The notes: a model not told the origin generated them from the sequence alone. A stretch of DNA of 64,000 bases from UBA4742 sp963773335 (GCA_963773335.1 CAVZAT010000006.1:186001-250000); one strand, 5' to 3'; positions 53,310 to 62,554 are shown, counted from the stretch's first letter. Numbers and translations: made by a program.

Positions 53310-54557
53310 TCAGGTGATCGAGCCGGCCCCACCCGAGGCCTTGGACGGATCGAAGATGCCCAACCCGTCCGGCGCGGGCAGGCCCTGGTTCAACGTGTTC
53401 GGTGGCTGCGGCTCGCCCTTGGTCACCGCGATGCGCCGCAACGACCCCACCTGGGCCCCGGGTGACACCGAGCCGTTGGTCGCCCGTTCCAGGCCCGGAT
53501 CGGCGTAGAACACCGCCCCGTCGGCATTGACGGCCACCCCCAGGGGGGTCCCGGTGGCGAAGGGCGTGGCGCCCAGCGCGCCCGGCGGGGTGGGGGTGAG
53601 CAGGGTGGTGGTGAAGGTGCCATCCAGACCGAACTGGTCGATCACTCCGTCGATCGCGCTGGTCACCACCAGGCTCTTGCTGTCGGGGGTGAGCGCCACC
53701 GCGGCCGGGGCGCTCAGGCCGTTGGTGCCGGCCGGGATGACATTGGTGGCGGTGATGCCGGCCATGGGCGTGGCACAGGCGCTCGACTTGGTGGGGAAGG
53801 TGCCCGAGTAGTGCCAGACGCCGGCGGTGGGAGCCGAGGCCGAGGCCAGGTCGATCGAGCCGTCCGGCTCGGCGGCCAGACCCTGGGGCACAGCCAGCCC
53901 GGTGGCCACCACGCAGTGGGCAGGGGTGGGGGAGGTGAAGGGGGGGAACCACTCGATCAGCTGACCATCGGCGGCCCCGGCCTGGCTGTTGGTGGCCGAC
54001 ACCGATCCCACGTCGGTGGTGAACAGCAGACCCGACTTGGAGAAGGCGCAGCCGTAGGTCAGCGGGGCACTGGCTGAGCCGGCGCCTGGACTGGTGAAGC
54101 CGTTCACCCGAGTCACCCGGAACGTGCCGATGCCGTCGCCACTGAGCTGATAGAGGCCGAAGCCGGCCGAGGCCGGCGTCCCGCCCGCAGCCGGTCGGGT
54201 CTCGGCCACCACGAATCGCTTGGTGCCGTCGGGCAGGAAGCAGATCTGGCCGTGGGGCTCGCTGCCGTCGGGGGCGGTGCCGGCGGCCACCACCCGCTGG
54301 CGGTCGTAGGGAGCTTGGCTGGCGTAGGCGTCGATGTTCCCGTCGACCGAGACGAACACCACAGCCTGGGTACCCGGCTGGGTGGTGCTGGTCGAGGCCG
54401 GGGCCGTGGTGGAGGGGGCGACGGTGGTGGGCGTGGTGGTCGGGGTCGAACCGCTCGAGCAGCCGGCCACCACCGAGGCCACGGCCAGTGCCAGGGCGGC
54501 CACCAACGCCAGGCGCGTGCGGGGATGGGCGGTGGGTCGGCGCCGGCCGGTGGGCAT
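53310..54557 (-). CDS. Secreted lipoprotein with beta-propeller-like repeats
   Basis: 415 residues. The signal peptide ends in a lipobox V-A-G-C, followed by a Ser/Thr/Pro-rich spacer. The rest shows about six recurring units (GNIDAY ..., PHGQICFLPDGTKRFVVAE, PQGLAAEPDGSIDL, PAAVALTPDSKSLVVTS, PLGVAVNADGAVFYAD) typical of NHL/SMP-30-like propellers. Extracytoplasmic binding or hydrolase role, not assigned. TACGCT lies 8 nt before the ATG. Confidence 0.82.
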   Translation of the reverse strand: MPTGRRRPTAHPRTRLALVAALALAVASVVAGCSSGSTPTTTPTTVAPSTTAPASTSTTQPGTQAVVFVSVDGNIDAYASQAPYDRQRVVAAGTAPDGSEPHGQICFLPDGTKRFVVAETRPAAGGTPASAGFGLYQLSGDGIGTFRVTRVNGFTSPGAGSASAPLTYGCAFSKSGLLFTTDVGSVSATNSQAGAADGQLIEWFPPFTSPTPAHCVVATGLAVPQGLAAEPDGSIDLASASAPTAGVWHYSGTFPTKSSACATPMAGITATNVIPAGTNGLSAPAAVALTPDSKSLVVTSAIDGVIDQFGLDGTFTTTLLTPTPPGALGATPFATGTPLGVAVNADGAVFYADPGLERATNGSVSPGAQVGSLRRIAVTKGEPQPPNTLNQGLPAPDGLGIFDPSKASGGAGSIT

Positions 54558-54565
54558 CGTCGGCC

Positions 54566-54571
54566 AGCGTA
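54566..54571 (-). promoter_or_regulatory. Putative -10 (TACGCT), leaderless
   Basis: TACGCT on the minus strand, 8 nt before the lipoprotein ATG at 54557. Confidence 0.35.
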
Positions 54572-54657
54572 GGGACTGGGCCGAAAGTTGTGGTAAACGC
54601 CGGGGAGCTCGCGAACCCTCTGCGGCGTGTCCGAGTCTTCAGGTCCATACTCTGGCC

Positions 54658-55408
54658 ATGGAGGGGACAGGACGGATCATCGGCCAGGGTCGCGATACCG
54701 AGATCGTCGACTACGGGCCGGGTCTCGTCCTGCGCCGGCCTCGGGTGCCTCGCTCGCTGGCTGGTGAGGCCATGGTCATGGAGTGGGTGCGGGCCCAGGG
54801 CTACCCGTGCCCGGCGGTGGTCGAAGTGGTGGATGACGGGATGGTCATGGAACGCATCGAAGGGCCGTCGATGCTCGACGAGTTGATGAAGCACCCGTGG
54901 CGGCTGCGGTCCGAGGCCACCCTCCTGGCCGATCTCCACGGCTGGTTGCACGGACTGGTCGTGCCCGTCGAGCTGCGCGGCCTGCTCGACCAGCCCTACG
55001 GACCGGGATCGTCGCCGCTGCATCTCGACCTGCACCCGGGCAACGTCATGCTCGGTCCCGAAGGACCGGTGGTGATCGACTGGAGCAACGCCGCGGTCGG
55101 CCCCGGCGCCGCGGATGTGGCCGAGGCCTGGCTGCTGATGAGCGCGGCCGGGGCGCCGGGATCGGTCATCGAGCGGGTCGCCACCACCGTGTTCCGGCCG
55201 CTGCTGGTACGCGCCCTTCTTGGCCACCACCGATCGGGTGGCCGCCTCCCGGTGGTTGCCAGCGGTGCTGGACCGTCGGCGCCACGACCCCAACCTGAGC
55301 GCCGAGGAACTGGCGGCCATGACGCGGCTGGTCCAGCGCGCGCCAGTCCAAGAGCTGAGCCCGGCCCGCGCCACACTGAAGGGATGCCCAAGGTCCTGGT
55401 CGACGTGA
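54658..55408 (+). CDS. APH/choline-kinase-like phosphotransferase, frameshift near 55214
   Basis: About 249 residues after removing one C. LHLDLHPGNVMLGPEGPVVIDWSNAAVGP contains the Brenner-type catalytic loop (D-x-H-x-x-N) and the metal Asp of the aminoglycoside phosphotransferase fold, preceded by GPSMLDELMK. The N-lobe is short. The last 25 bp overlap the MFS start. The end after the break (AASRWLPAVLDRRRHDPN) is in the second frame. Could phosphorylate a small molecule; no evidence for drug resistance. Confidence 0.72.
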
Positions 55409-56754
55409 CGCCGCTGCGTCGGTCGCGGGAGTTCCGGCTGCTGTACTTCGGTCAGATCATCTCGTACCTGGGCAGCCAGATGACGGTGGTGGCGGCGCCC
55501 TACCAGATCTACGTGCTCACCCACTCCTCGCTGATGGTGGGCCTGCTGGGCCTGGCCGCCGTCGGACCGCTGATCGCGGGTTCGTTGATCGGTGGCGCCC
55601 TGGCCGATGCCTACGACCGGCGCAAGCTGTTGCTCGTGGCCCAGCTGCTGTTGGGCTCGGCCAGTGTGGGCCTGGCCGTCAACGCCATGCTCCCCAGTCC
55701 GAAGGTGTGGCTGATCTACGTGCTGGTGGTGGCCCAGCAGGCCTTCGCCGGACTCGACTCGCCCACCCGCAGCGCGGCCACCCCCAAGCTGGTGGGGGCC
55801 CAGCACCTGCCCGCGGCCGCCGCCCTCAACCAGCTCCTGTACCAGCTCGGCGTGGTGGTCGGTCCCGCGCTGGGCGGGCTGCTGATCGCCCAGGTCAGCC
55901 TGGCCTCGGCGTACTGGGTCGATGCCGTCAGCTTCGGCTTCGCCATCGCTGCTCTGTCGGCCATGAAGCCGATGCGCCCGGATGGAGGTGGCACCCGGGC
56001 CAGCGCGGCGTCGGTCATGGAGGGCCTCCGGTTCCTCAAGGGGCGCCAGGCCCTGCAGGGCACGTTCGTGATCGACATCAACGCCATGGTGTTCGGCATG
56101 CCACGGGCGCTGTTCCCAGCCATCGGCACCGCGATGGGTGGTCCGGCGGTGGTCGGTCTGCTCTACGCCGCGCCCGGCGTGGGCGCGCTGGCCGGGGCGG
56201 CAACGTCGGGCTGGGTGGGTCGCGTCGATCGCCAGGGCCGGGCCACCATCGTTGCAGTCGTCGCCTGGGGTGCCTCCATCACCGCTTTCGGGGTCAGCCA
56301 CTGGCTGCCCCTGGCCCTGGCCATGTTGGCCGTGGCCGGGGCCGCGGATGTGATCTCCGCCGTCTTCCGCAACACGATCCTCCAGCTCAGCGTGCCCGAT
56401 CGGCTGCGGGGACGGTTGTCGTCGGTGCACATCGCGGTGGTCACCGGCGGACCCCGCCTGGGGGACTTCGAGTCCGGTGCCGTGGCCGCGCTCACCACTC
56501 CCGAGTTCGCCGTGGTGTCGGGCGGCTTGGCCTGCATCGTGGGCGCCTTCGTGATCGCCCGGGCCATGCCCGGGTTGACGCGCTGGCGCCTGAGCGAGCA
56601 CGAGGAGGGCGAGCCCCTGGAGCCGATCGAGATCGAGTATGGCGGGCCCATGGACTACGAGGTCGAGTCCTTGGCCGACGCCATGCCCGAGCCGGCGAGC
56701 CAGCCCCTGACCGAGCCCTTCACCGAGTCGGTGGCCGACCCCGACAAGACCTGA
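55384..56754 (+). CDS. MFS exporter (MFS_3/EntS-like)
   Basis: 456 residues, ATG 55384. About 12 membrane helices. SREFRLLYFGQIISYLGSQM, ADAYDRRKLLLVAQ (loop 2-3 signature) and DSPTRSAATPKLV match the EntS/MFS_3 group of siderophore and drug exporters. A C-terminal acidic cytoplasmic tail of about 60 residues is unusual. The start overlaps the kinase-like gene, so the two are probably coupled. Confidence 0.88.
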   Translation: MPKVLVDVTPLRRSREFRLLYFGQIISYLGSQMTVVAAPYQIYVLTHSSLMVGLLGLAAVGPLIAGSLIGGALADAYDRRKLLLVAQLLLGSASVGLAVNAMLPSPKVWLIYVLVVAQQAFAGLDSPTRSAATPKLVGAQHLPAAAALNQLLYQLGVVVGPALGGLLIAQVSLASAYWVDAVSFGFAIAALSAMKPMRPDGGGTRASAASVMEGLRFLKGRQALQGTFVIDINAMVFGMPRALFPAIGTAMGGPAVVGLLYAAPGVGALAGAATSGWVGRVDRQGRATIVAVVAWGASITAFGVSHWLPLALAMLAVAGAADVISAVFRNTILQLSVPDRLRGRLSSVHIAVVTGGPRLGDFESGAVAALTTPEFAVVSGGLACIVGAFVIARAMPGLTRWRLSEHEEGEPLEPIEIEYGGPMDYEVESLADAMPEPASQPLTEPFTESVADPDKT

Positions 56755-56825
56755 CTTGCACGGACCGGTCGCGGATGCGACGTCGGGCCGGTGCCCACAG
56801 CTGACAGATTCCCCCGCGACGCCCG

Positions 56826-56831
56826 TAGGCT
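56826..56831 (+). promoter_or_regulatory. Putative -10 (TAGGCT) for the hydrolase at 56858
   Basis: TAGGCT with a leader of about 20 nt and a GGAGGGGG ribosome site before ATG 56858. Confidence 0.4.
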
Positions 56832-56857
56832 TGGGCCGACCGTGCTGGAGGGGGTTC

Positions 56858-57749
56858 ATGCCACCGGACCTTGCCGAGGAGCTGCGTCGCTGCGCGCGGC
56901 TGGCCGATGGCCGTCAGCTGGGCTACGCCGAGTTGGGCCGCCCCGATGGTGAGCCGCTCATCTGGTTCCACGGCACGCCGAGCTCACGGCTCGAGGTGGT
57001 CTGGTTGGATCAGGCCGCGACGCGCGGTGGTTGGCGCCTCGTGGCCTTCGACCGACCGGGCCACGGGCTGTCCAGCCCGCACCCCGGGGTGCCCCTGACG
57101 GCCATCGCCGCGGATGTGGCCGATCTGGCCGATCACCTCGGGTTCGATCGTTTCAGCATCATGGGCTACAGCGGCGGTGCGGCCTTCGCCGTCGCCACCG
57201 CGGTCGAGCTCGGGTCCCGGGTCGCGGTGGTCGGGCTGGTCAGCCCGTGGGGTCCGCCGGATCGACCCGGCGCCTACGACGGCGTGGCCTGGTCCGAGCG
57301 GGCATCGGACCTGTTGGCCGGTCGGGCGCCGGTGGTCACCGGGATGCTGTTTTCCGGGCTGGGCCTGCTGTTGCGGCTCGCGCCCGGAGCCGTGGCCCGG
57401 CTGCTGGCGCGACGCCTGGAGGGGGCCGGTTGGACCGAGGACCGCTCGGGCTCGTTGGTGCCCGAGACGGTGGGACCCATCCGCGAGAGCCTGCGACAGG
57501 GCGGCGCCGGGCCCGCTCAGGACCTGCACCAGATCGTCGTGCCGTGGGGGGTGGACCTGGGCACCGTGGCGGCGCCGGTGCGGGTGTGGCACGGCGACAT
57601 CGACGCGGGAGATCCCGCTGCACCATGCCCGTTATCTGGCCGCGGCGGTGCCCGACGGCCACCTGGAGATCCTGGTCGGCGGTGATCACCTGGCCCTGTT
57701 CGCCCACGGCGACGAGATCCTGGCCGCCCTCGCCACCGAGCTGGGTTGA
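56858..57749 (+). CDS. Alpha/beta-hydrolase, frameshift near 57613
   Basis: About 296 residues after removing one G. FHGTPSSRLEVV (oxyanion), AFDRPGHGLSS, nucleophile in IMGYSGGAAFAVA and, after the break, catalytic His in VGGDHLALFAHGDEI form a full triad. The cap is larger than in the hydrolase at 46360. The substrate is unknown. The stop lies 1 bp before the convergent WS/DGAT stop. Confidence 0.83.
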
Positions 57750-57750
57750 C

Positions 57751-59181
57751 TCATCCCAGGCCGAGGATCTCCTCGAAGCCCTCCTGCAGACATTCCATGA
57801 ACAGCTTCGGGTGCTGGACGGCCCGCGGGTCGGTGTTCACTCCGATGGTGACCTCGTCCACGTAGGACAGCAGCGTGATGTTGGTGGCCGCCCCCGTCAT
57901 GGGCCCGAAGGCGATGTTGCGTTCCAGGCGGGCGCCGGCCAGATAGACGGGGACCGGTGGGCCGGGAACATTGCTGGTCACGAAGTCGATGCCCTTGAGC
58001 ATCGATCCGAACAGGCCGGTGCTGGCCGTGGCCGGCAGCCGGTTGATGATCGAGGCCAGGGTGTCGGACAGCGCCAGGCTCGGCTCGCGGCGCTGGGCCG
58101 CCATGATCTGGCGACCCACGTTCATGCGGGCCAGCGGGTCGGTGATGCCCACCGGCACCGCGAAGCGGGCGGGGGCGAACTGGTTGCCGGCCAGGTTCGC
58201 CGTGGCCTGGCTCCGGATGTTGATGGGCATGGTCATGCGAAGCTGTTCGCAGGGTTCACCCAACTCTCGGTGGTAGCGGCCCAGGCCCCCGGTCACCGCG
58301 GCCACGAAGGCGTCGTTGAGCTTGCCCCCCACCAGCTTGGATGCCCGCTTCAGGGGCGCCACCGGCACCGTCAGGGTGTCGAAGTGGACGCTCAGCGAGC
58401 GCCCGGTCATGACCGGGCTGAGGGGCTCGGTGGCTGGGCTGACCATGCGCACGACCGAACCGGCAGTGGTGAGCAACTGCGTGCCGATACCCAAGGGATC
58501 GGTGGTCACCCGACCGACCTGGGACACCCCCGAGGCGACGAGCTGGCGGAACGCCCCGGCCTGGCGGCGGCTCTCGTAGGCGAGGGCGTCGACCAGTCGC
58601 CCGGGCTCGCCTCGGGGCGTGGCCACCGGCGCCTCGGGCAAGACGTCGTCCTCCGGAAGGTCGCGCTCGAGGTCGAGCAGCTCCATCAGCAACCTGACGC
58701 CGCCCACGCCGTCGGTGATGGCGTGGTGCACCTTGGTGATCAACGCGCAACGGCCGCCGTCCAGGTCGTCCACCAGGGTGAACTCCCACAGGGGACGGGC
58801 CCGGTCGAAGCCCTGCATGGCCACCGGAGCGGCCAGGTCGAGCACGTCCCGTAGGTGGCCCGGGCGATCGGTGTGGTCGCGGCCCAGGGTGCCCGCCCGG
58901 GTGAAGCGGAGGTGGTAGTCGAGGTCGAAGTTGGGATCCACGTCCCATCGGGGAGGTGCCACCGAGAAGGGGTGTCCCTGGACCCGCTGGCGCAGGCGCG
59001 GCACCGCACGGCTGACCCTGTCGAGTCGGCGTCGCAGTCGTTCGTGGTTGATGGGCCCGTCGAAGACCATCACCGAGGTGATCGTGCTTCGCAGCAGCGG
59101 GTCCTTCTCGATGGTCCACATCAGGGCGTCGGCGTCGCTCATCCGGCTCTCGAACTCGACCTCCTCGGCCATCGCGCTCAT
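57751..59181 (-). CDS. Wax ester synthase/diacylglycerol acyltransferase (WS/DGAT)
   Basis: 476 residues (ATG 59181; a second ATG at 59172 is possible). KVHHAITDG is the H-H-x-x-x-D-G active-site motif; PLWEFTLVDDLDGGR, KLNDAFVAAVTGGLGRYH, PINIRSQ and DFVTSNVPGPPVPVYLAGA are family hallmarks. It esterifies acyl-CoA with a fatty alcohol or diacylglycerol to make storage lipid at the membrane. It fits a lineage living on lipids or sterols. Confidence 0.92.
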   Translation of the reverse strand: MSAMAEEVEFESRMSDADALMWTIEKDPLLRSTITSVMVFDGPINHERLRRRLDRVSRAVPRLRQRVQGHPFSVAPPRWDVDPNFDLDYHLRFTRAGTLGRDHTDRPGHLRDVLDLAAPVAMQGFDRARPLWEFTLVDDLDGGRCALITKVHHAITDGVGGVRLLMELLDLERDLPEDDVLPEAPVATPRGEPGRLVDALAYESRRQAGAFRQLVASGVSQVGRVTTDPLGIGTQLLTTAGSVVRMVSPATEPLSPVMTGRSLSVHFDTLTVPVAPLKRASKLVGGKLNDAFVAAVTGGLGRYHRELGEPCEQLRMTMPINIRSQATANLAGNQFAPARFAVPVGITDPLARMNVGRQIMAAQRREPSLALSDTLASIINRLPATASTGLFGSMLKGIDFVTSNVPGPPVPVYLAGARLERNIAFGPMTGAATNITLLSYVDEVTIGVNTDPRAVQHPKLFMECLQEGFEEILGLG

Positions 59182-59378
59182 CTCCCCGCGGCGTCGTGTG
59201 GGTGGGTTGGTACCGTGGTCGTCTTCACGGTCGCCGGGTCGGGGCCCGACGGTTCGAGGGTACCGACCTTGATGGGGTCGGTGCGGGTCGAATGGACCGC
59301 CACCCCACCCGAGGTGGCAAGATCGGCCCGTTCGGTTCGGGATCGACTCGCTTCGGGTCGACGACTTGGGGGTGTGTG

Positions 59379-60284
59379 ATGGTTGGACTGTGCGAGGGGC
59401 GCGTGTGCATCGTGACCGGCGCCGGCCGGGGGATCGGTCGCGAGCACTCGCTCATGCTGGCCGGCCAGGGGGCCAAGGTGGTCGTCAACGACCTGGGGGG
59501 CTCGATGGACGGCAAGGGCCACGAGGCCGGCCCGGCCCAGCAGGTGGTCGAGGAGATCGAGGCGCTGGGGGGCCAGGCGGTGGCCAACACCGACGACATC
59601 TCGGACTGGGCCGGTGCCGAGAAGCTGGTGGCCCAGGCGGTGGACGCGTTCGGGCGCCTCGACGTGCTGGTCAACAACGCTGGCATCCTGCGCGACCGCA
59701 TGTTGACCAACATGAGCGAGGCCGAGTGGGACGCGGTCATCAAGGTCCACCTGAAGGGGACCGCCGGGCCGTCGCACTTTGCCGCCGCCTACTGGCGGGA
59801 GCAGTCCAAGGCCGGCGAGGCGGTGGACGGGCGCATCATCAACACCAGCTCGCCGTCTGGCATCTACGGCAACGTGGGCCAGACCAACTACGGGGCGGCC
59901 AAGGCCGGCATCGCCGCCTTCACCATCATCGCCTCGATGGAGTTGGCCCGATACGGGGTGACCGTCAACGCCATCGCCCCGGCCGCGCTGACCCGCATGA
60001 CCGAGAACCTGGGCATGGGTCAGGTGTCCGACGAGGCCAAGGAGCAGATGTCACCCCGCTGGATCGCCCCGATCATCACCTGGCTGGCCAGCCCCGAGTC
60101 GACCGGGGTGACCGGGCGGGTCTTCGACGTGAGCGGGCGGGCGCTGTCGATCAGCGAAGGTTGGCACCGCGGCCCCACCATCGAGCCCACGCTCGATCCG
60201 ACCCTGATGGGCCCCCTGGTCGAACAGCTGATGGCCCAGGCCCGTCCCAACGCCGACATGTCCGGCCGAGACCAGAAGAACTGA
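59379..60284 (+). CDS. MFE-2-like SDR (3-hydroxyacyl-CoA dehydrogenase, ChsB1-like)
   Basis: 301 residues, ATG 59379. TGAGRGIGREH, VVNDLGGSMDGKGHEAGPAQ, DDISDW, NNAGILRDRML, HLKGTAGPSHFAAAYWR, INTSSPSGIYGNVGQTNYGA and AAKAG closely follow the dehydrogenase domain of multifunctional enzyme 2 and mycobacterial Hsd4B/ChsB1. It oxidises the 3-hydroxyacyl-CoA formed in side-chain beta-oxidation. The MaoC hydratase follows after 9 bp, so together they equal a split MFE-2. Confidence 0.87.
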   Translation: MVGLCEGRVCIVTGAGRGIGREHSLMLAGQGAKVVVNDLGGSMDGKGHEAGPAQQVVEEIEALGGQAVANTDDISDWAGAEKLVAQAVDAFGRLDVLVNNAGILRDRMLTNMSEAEWDAVIKVHLKGTAGPSHFAAAYWREQSKAGEAVDGRIINTSSPSGIYGNVGQTNYGAAKAGIAAFTIIASMELARYGVTVNAIAPAALTRMTENLGMGQVSDEAKEQMSPRWIAPIITWLASPESTGVTGRVFDVSGRALSISEGWHRGPTIEPTLDPTLMGPLVEQLMAQARPNADMSGRDQKN

Positions 60285-60293
60285 GGAGCAGCC

Positions 60294-61148
60294 ATGCCCA
60301 TCAACCCTGACGCCGTCGGATCCAAGGGCGACCCCGGTGAGCGGTCCTGGAGCTCGAAGGATGCCCTGCTCTACGCCCTGGGCGTGGGCTGCGGCGCCGA
60401 GGACCCGTTCTCGGAACTGGAGTTCACCACGGAGAACACGGCCGACACGCCTCAGCAGGTGCTGCCGACCATGGCGGTCGTCCTCGACGGCCCGGGGCAC
60501 GCCGCGCTGGCCAACATCGGCTCGTTCAACCCCGCCATGCTGGTGCACGGCGAGCAGGCGATCGAGCTGTTCAGCCCGATCCCGGTCTCGGGCACCGTCT
60601 CGGCGGTGGGCGAGGTGGTCGGCGTCTACGACAAGGGCAAGGGCGCGGTGGTGGTGCTGGAGGCCACCTCCACCGACGTGGCCAGTGGCCAGCCGCTGTT
60701 CAAGACGCGATCGTCCATGTTCATCCGGGGCGAGGGGGGCTGGGGCGGCGACCGCGGCCCTTCGGGGCCTCAGAACGTGGCGCCCGAGCGCGAGCCCGAC
60801 CACGTGGTCACCTATCCCACCCGCGTCGACCAGGCCCTCATCTATCGCCTGTCCGGTGACCGCAACCCGCTGCACTCGGACCCGTCGTTCGCGGCCATGG
60901 GCGGCTTCGACAAGCCCATCCTCCACGGCCTGTGCACCTACGGCTTCACCGGTCGGGCCCTGCTGCACTCGCTGTGCGGCGGAGATCCGGCCCGGTTCAA
61001 GTCCATGGCCGGCCGCTTCTCGTCTCCGGTGATGCCGGGCGAGGCCCTCACGGTGAAGATGTGGGTGGACGGTGAGCAGGCGATCTTCCAGACCACAGGT
61101 GGCGACGGGCGGACCGTCATCGATGCCGGCCTGGTCACCTTCGCCTGA
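60294..61148 (+). CDS. MaoC-like 2-enoyl-CoA hydratase (MFE-2 hydratase 2/ChsH3-like)
   Basis: 284 residues, ATG after GAGGAGC. Double hot-dog layout; the second half carries the R-specific hydratase 2 signature SGDRNPLHSDPSFAAMGGF followed by PILHGLCTYGFTGRA, with catalytic Asp and His. The first half (EDPFSELEFTTEN, VLPTMAVVL) is the substrate-binding hot-dog. It hydrates 2-enoyl-CoA in bulky-chain beta-oxidation, as ChsH3 does for cholesterol side chains. Operon with the dehydrogenase upstream. Confidence 0.9.
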   Translation: MPINPDAVGSKGDPGERSWSSKDALLYALGVGCGAEDPFSELEFTTENTADTPQQVLPTMAVVLDGPGHAALANIGSFNPAMLVHGEQAIELFSPIPVSGTVSAVGEVVGVYDKGKGAVVVLEATSTDVASGQPLFKTRSSMFIRGEGGWGGDRGPSGPQNVAPEREPDHVVTYPTRVDQALIYRLSGDRNPLHSDPSFAAMGGFDKPILHGLCTYGFTGRALLHSLCGGDPARFKSMAGRFSSPVMPGEALTVKMWVDGEQAIFQTTGGDGRTVIDAGLVTFA

Positions 61149-61180
61149 CGACCCGGCGACTGATAGGTAGGGGATTGGAC

Positions 61181-61723
61181 ATGGACGTCCGACGGGTGGT
61201 GACCGGCCACGACGGGCGGGGCAAGGCCGTGGTGGTGAGCGACGAGCAGGTGGCACCCACCACCATGGCGCTGCTGCCCGGCAGCGAGTTCCACCTCTTG
61301 TGGGGGGCCGACCGAGCGATGTCGTTTCCCGACGACGGCTCCCGGCCCGACTCGCCCCGATACTTCCCTCCGGTGGGCGGGTTCCGCTTCGGCTTCTTCA
61401 CCATCCCCCCGGACGGGACCACCGCGCTGCCCGCCGACCTGGACCTGGGCGCGGCGGTCGCGGAGTTCAACGAGAAGCTGGTCGGGATGACCGACTACGT
61501 CGAGCGCGACGAGCCGGGCATGCACACCACGGCCACCATCGACTACGGCGTGGTGCTGTCGGGTCGCGCCACCCTGGAGCTGGACGACGGAGCCACCGTG
61601 GTGCTCGACCCGGGTGACACCTACGTCCAGAACGGGACGCGGCACCGCTGGTCGAACCAGGGCGACGTGCCCGCGGTGCTGGCCATCGCCCTGATCGGTG
61701 CCCACCACACCGACATCGACTGA
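61181..61723 (+). CDS. Cupin-domain protein
   Basis: 180 residues, ATG 61181. The C-terminal third is a cupin barrel (MHTTATIDYGVVLSGRATLE ... VVLDPGDTYVQNGTRHRWSNQG) with His residues able to hold a metal. The N-terminal part (PGSEFHLLWGADRAMSFPDDG) resembles cupins found beside catabolic enzymes. The role is unknown; it follows the MaoC gene by 32 bp and is probably in the same operon. Confidence 0.75.
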   Translation: MDVRRVVTGHDGRGKAVVVSDEQVAPTTMALLPGSEFHLLWGADRAMSFPDDGSRPDSPRYFPPVGGFRFGFFTIPPDGTTALPADLDLGAAVAEFNEKLVGMTDYVERDEPGMHTTATIDYGVVLSGRATLELDDGATVVLDPGDTYVQNGTRHRWSNQGDVPAVLAIALIGAHHTDID

Positions 61724-61766
61724 CCTTGGGTGATCGACCATCGAGCCGCGGTGACCACGCTGGCCG

Positions 61767-61772
61767 TAGGCT
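61767..61772 (+). promoter_or_regulatory. Putative -10 (TAGGCT), leaderless, before the small peptide
   Basis: TAGGCT exactly 6 nt before ATG 61779, the spacing seen at clear genes in this window. Confidence 0.35.
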
Positions 61773-61778
61773 CGGGCC

Positions 61779-61856
61779 ATGAGCTTCCTGGCCGCCTTTG
61801 CCTCGTCCATCGCGGCCAGCGTCAAGAACCTCATGGCCCGCTTCCGCCGGCACTGA
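61779..61856 (+). CDS. Possible 25-residue cationic amphipathic peptide
   Basis: ATG to TGA gives MSFLAAFASSIAASVKNLMA then RFRRH. The first 16 residues could form an amphipathic helix, and the tail is strongly basic. A TAGGCT hexamer 6 nt upstream matches the leaderless pattern. No homologue known to me; chance cannot be excluded. Convergent with nucS, 9 bp from its stop. Confidence 0.35.
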   Translation: MSFLAAFASSIAASVKNLMARFRRH

Positions 61857-61865
61857 CTGGTCTGG

Positions 61866-62525
61866 TCAGAACAGGCGCAGTTCGTTGGACTCGATGCCGC
61901 GCAGCTCGTCGTAGTCGACCTCGACGCAGCCGATGCCCCGATCGGCGGCCAGCACCTTGGCCTGGGGCTTGATCGACTGGGCCACGAACATGCCCCGCAC
62001 CGGCCGCAGCAGGGGGTCGAGCTCGAGGCGGGCCAGGTAGCGGGTGAGCTGCTCGACCCCGTCGATCTCGCCGCGGCGCTTGATCTCGACCGCCACCGCC
62101 TGCCCGGCGGCATCGCGGCACAGCAGGTCGACCGGGCCGATGTCGGTGGGGTACTCGCGGCGCACCAGGGTGAGGCCCTCGGCCATGACCGTCGGGTTGG
62201 CTGCCAGCAGCTCCTGGAGGTGGGCCTCGACGCCGTCCTTCTGCAGGCCCGGATCGATGCCCAGCTCGTGGGCCGAGTCGTGCAGCACCGCCTCGATGGT
62301 GATGGTCAGCGTCTCGCCCTTGGGGCTGGTGACCACCCAGCGGTCGGGCTCCTCGGTGACCGTGTTGGGCGCGTTCATCCAGTTGAGCGGCTTGTAGGCG
62401 CCGCCGTCGGCGTGGATGGCCACGCAGCCGTCGGCTTTGACCATGATGAGGCGGGTGGCCAGGGGCAGGTGCGCGCTCAGGCGCCCGGCGTAGTCCACCG
62501 AGCAGCGGGCGATGACCAGGCGCAC
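61866..62525 (-). CDS. nucS: Mismatch-specific endonuclease NucS/EndoMS
   Basis: 219 residues from GTG 62525. MRLVIARCSVDYAGRLSAHL, VKADGCVAIHADGGAYKPLN and WMNAP form the N-terminal DNA-binding/dimer domain. The catalytic nuclease domain has DIGPVDLLCRD and VAVEIKRRG (Asp, then Glu-x-Lys). It cleaves both strands at mismatches and replaces MutS/MutL repair in Actinobacteria and some archaea. TAGGTT lies 6 nt before the GTG, a leaderless start. It ends in acidic/hydrophobic NELRLF; many relatives end in a beta-clamp-like motif. Confidence 0.95.
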   Translation of the reverse strand: MRLVIARCSVDYAGRLSAHLPLATRLIMVKADGCVAIHADGGAYKPLNWMNAPNTVTEEPDRWVVTSPKGETLTITIEAVLHDSAHELGIDPGLQKDGVEAHLQELLAANPTVMAEGLTLVRREYPTDIGPVDLLCRDAAGQAVAVEIKRRGEIDGVEQLTRYLARLELDPLLRPVRGMFVAQSIKPQAKVLAADRGIGCVEVDYDELRGIESNELRLF

Positions 62526-62531
62526 CCCGGC

Positions 62532-62537
62532 AACCTA
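62532..62537 (-). promoter_or_regulatory. Putative -10 (TAGGTT), leaderless, for nucS
   Basis: TAGGTT on the minus strand, 6 nt before the GTG at 62525. Confidence 0.45.
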
Positions 62538-62554
62538 GCCGGGGGGAGATCGGT

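Noticed and set aside
54658..56754. Antibiotic resistance pair (APH plus efflux)
   Set aside because: The fold matches are general; nothing in the sequence indicates drug substrates.
53233..56859. Very long open frame of about 1200 codons on the minus strand
   Set aside because: Its first part is antisense to the kinase and MFS genes and only its last part overlaps the lipoprotein in another frame. The residues are Arg/Gly/His/Pro-rich as expected for a GC-rich shadow frame. No domain or promoter.
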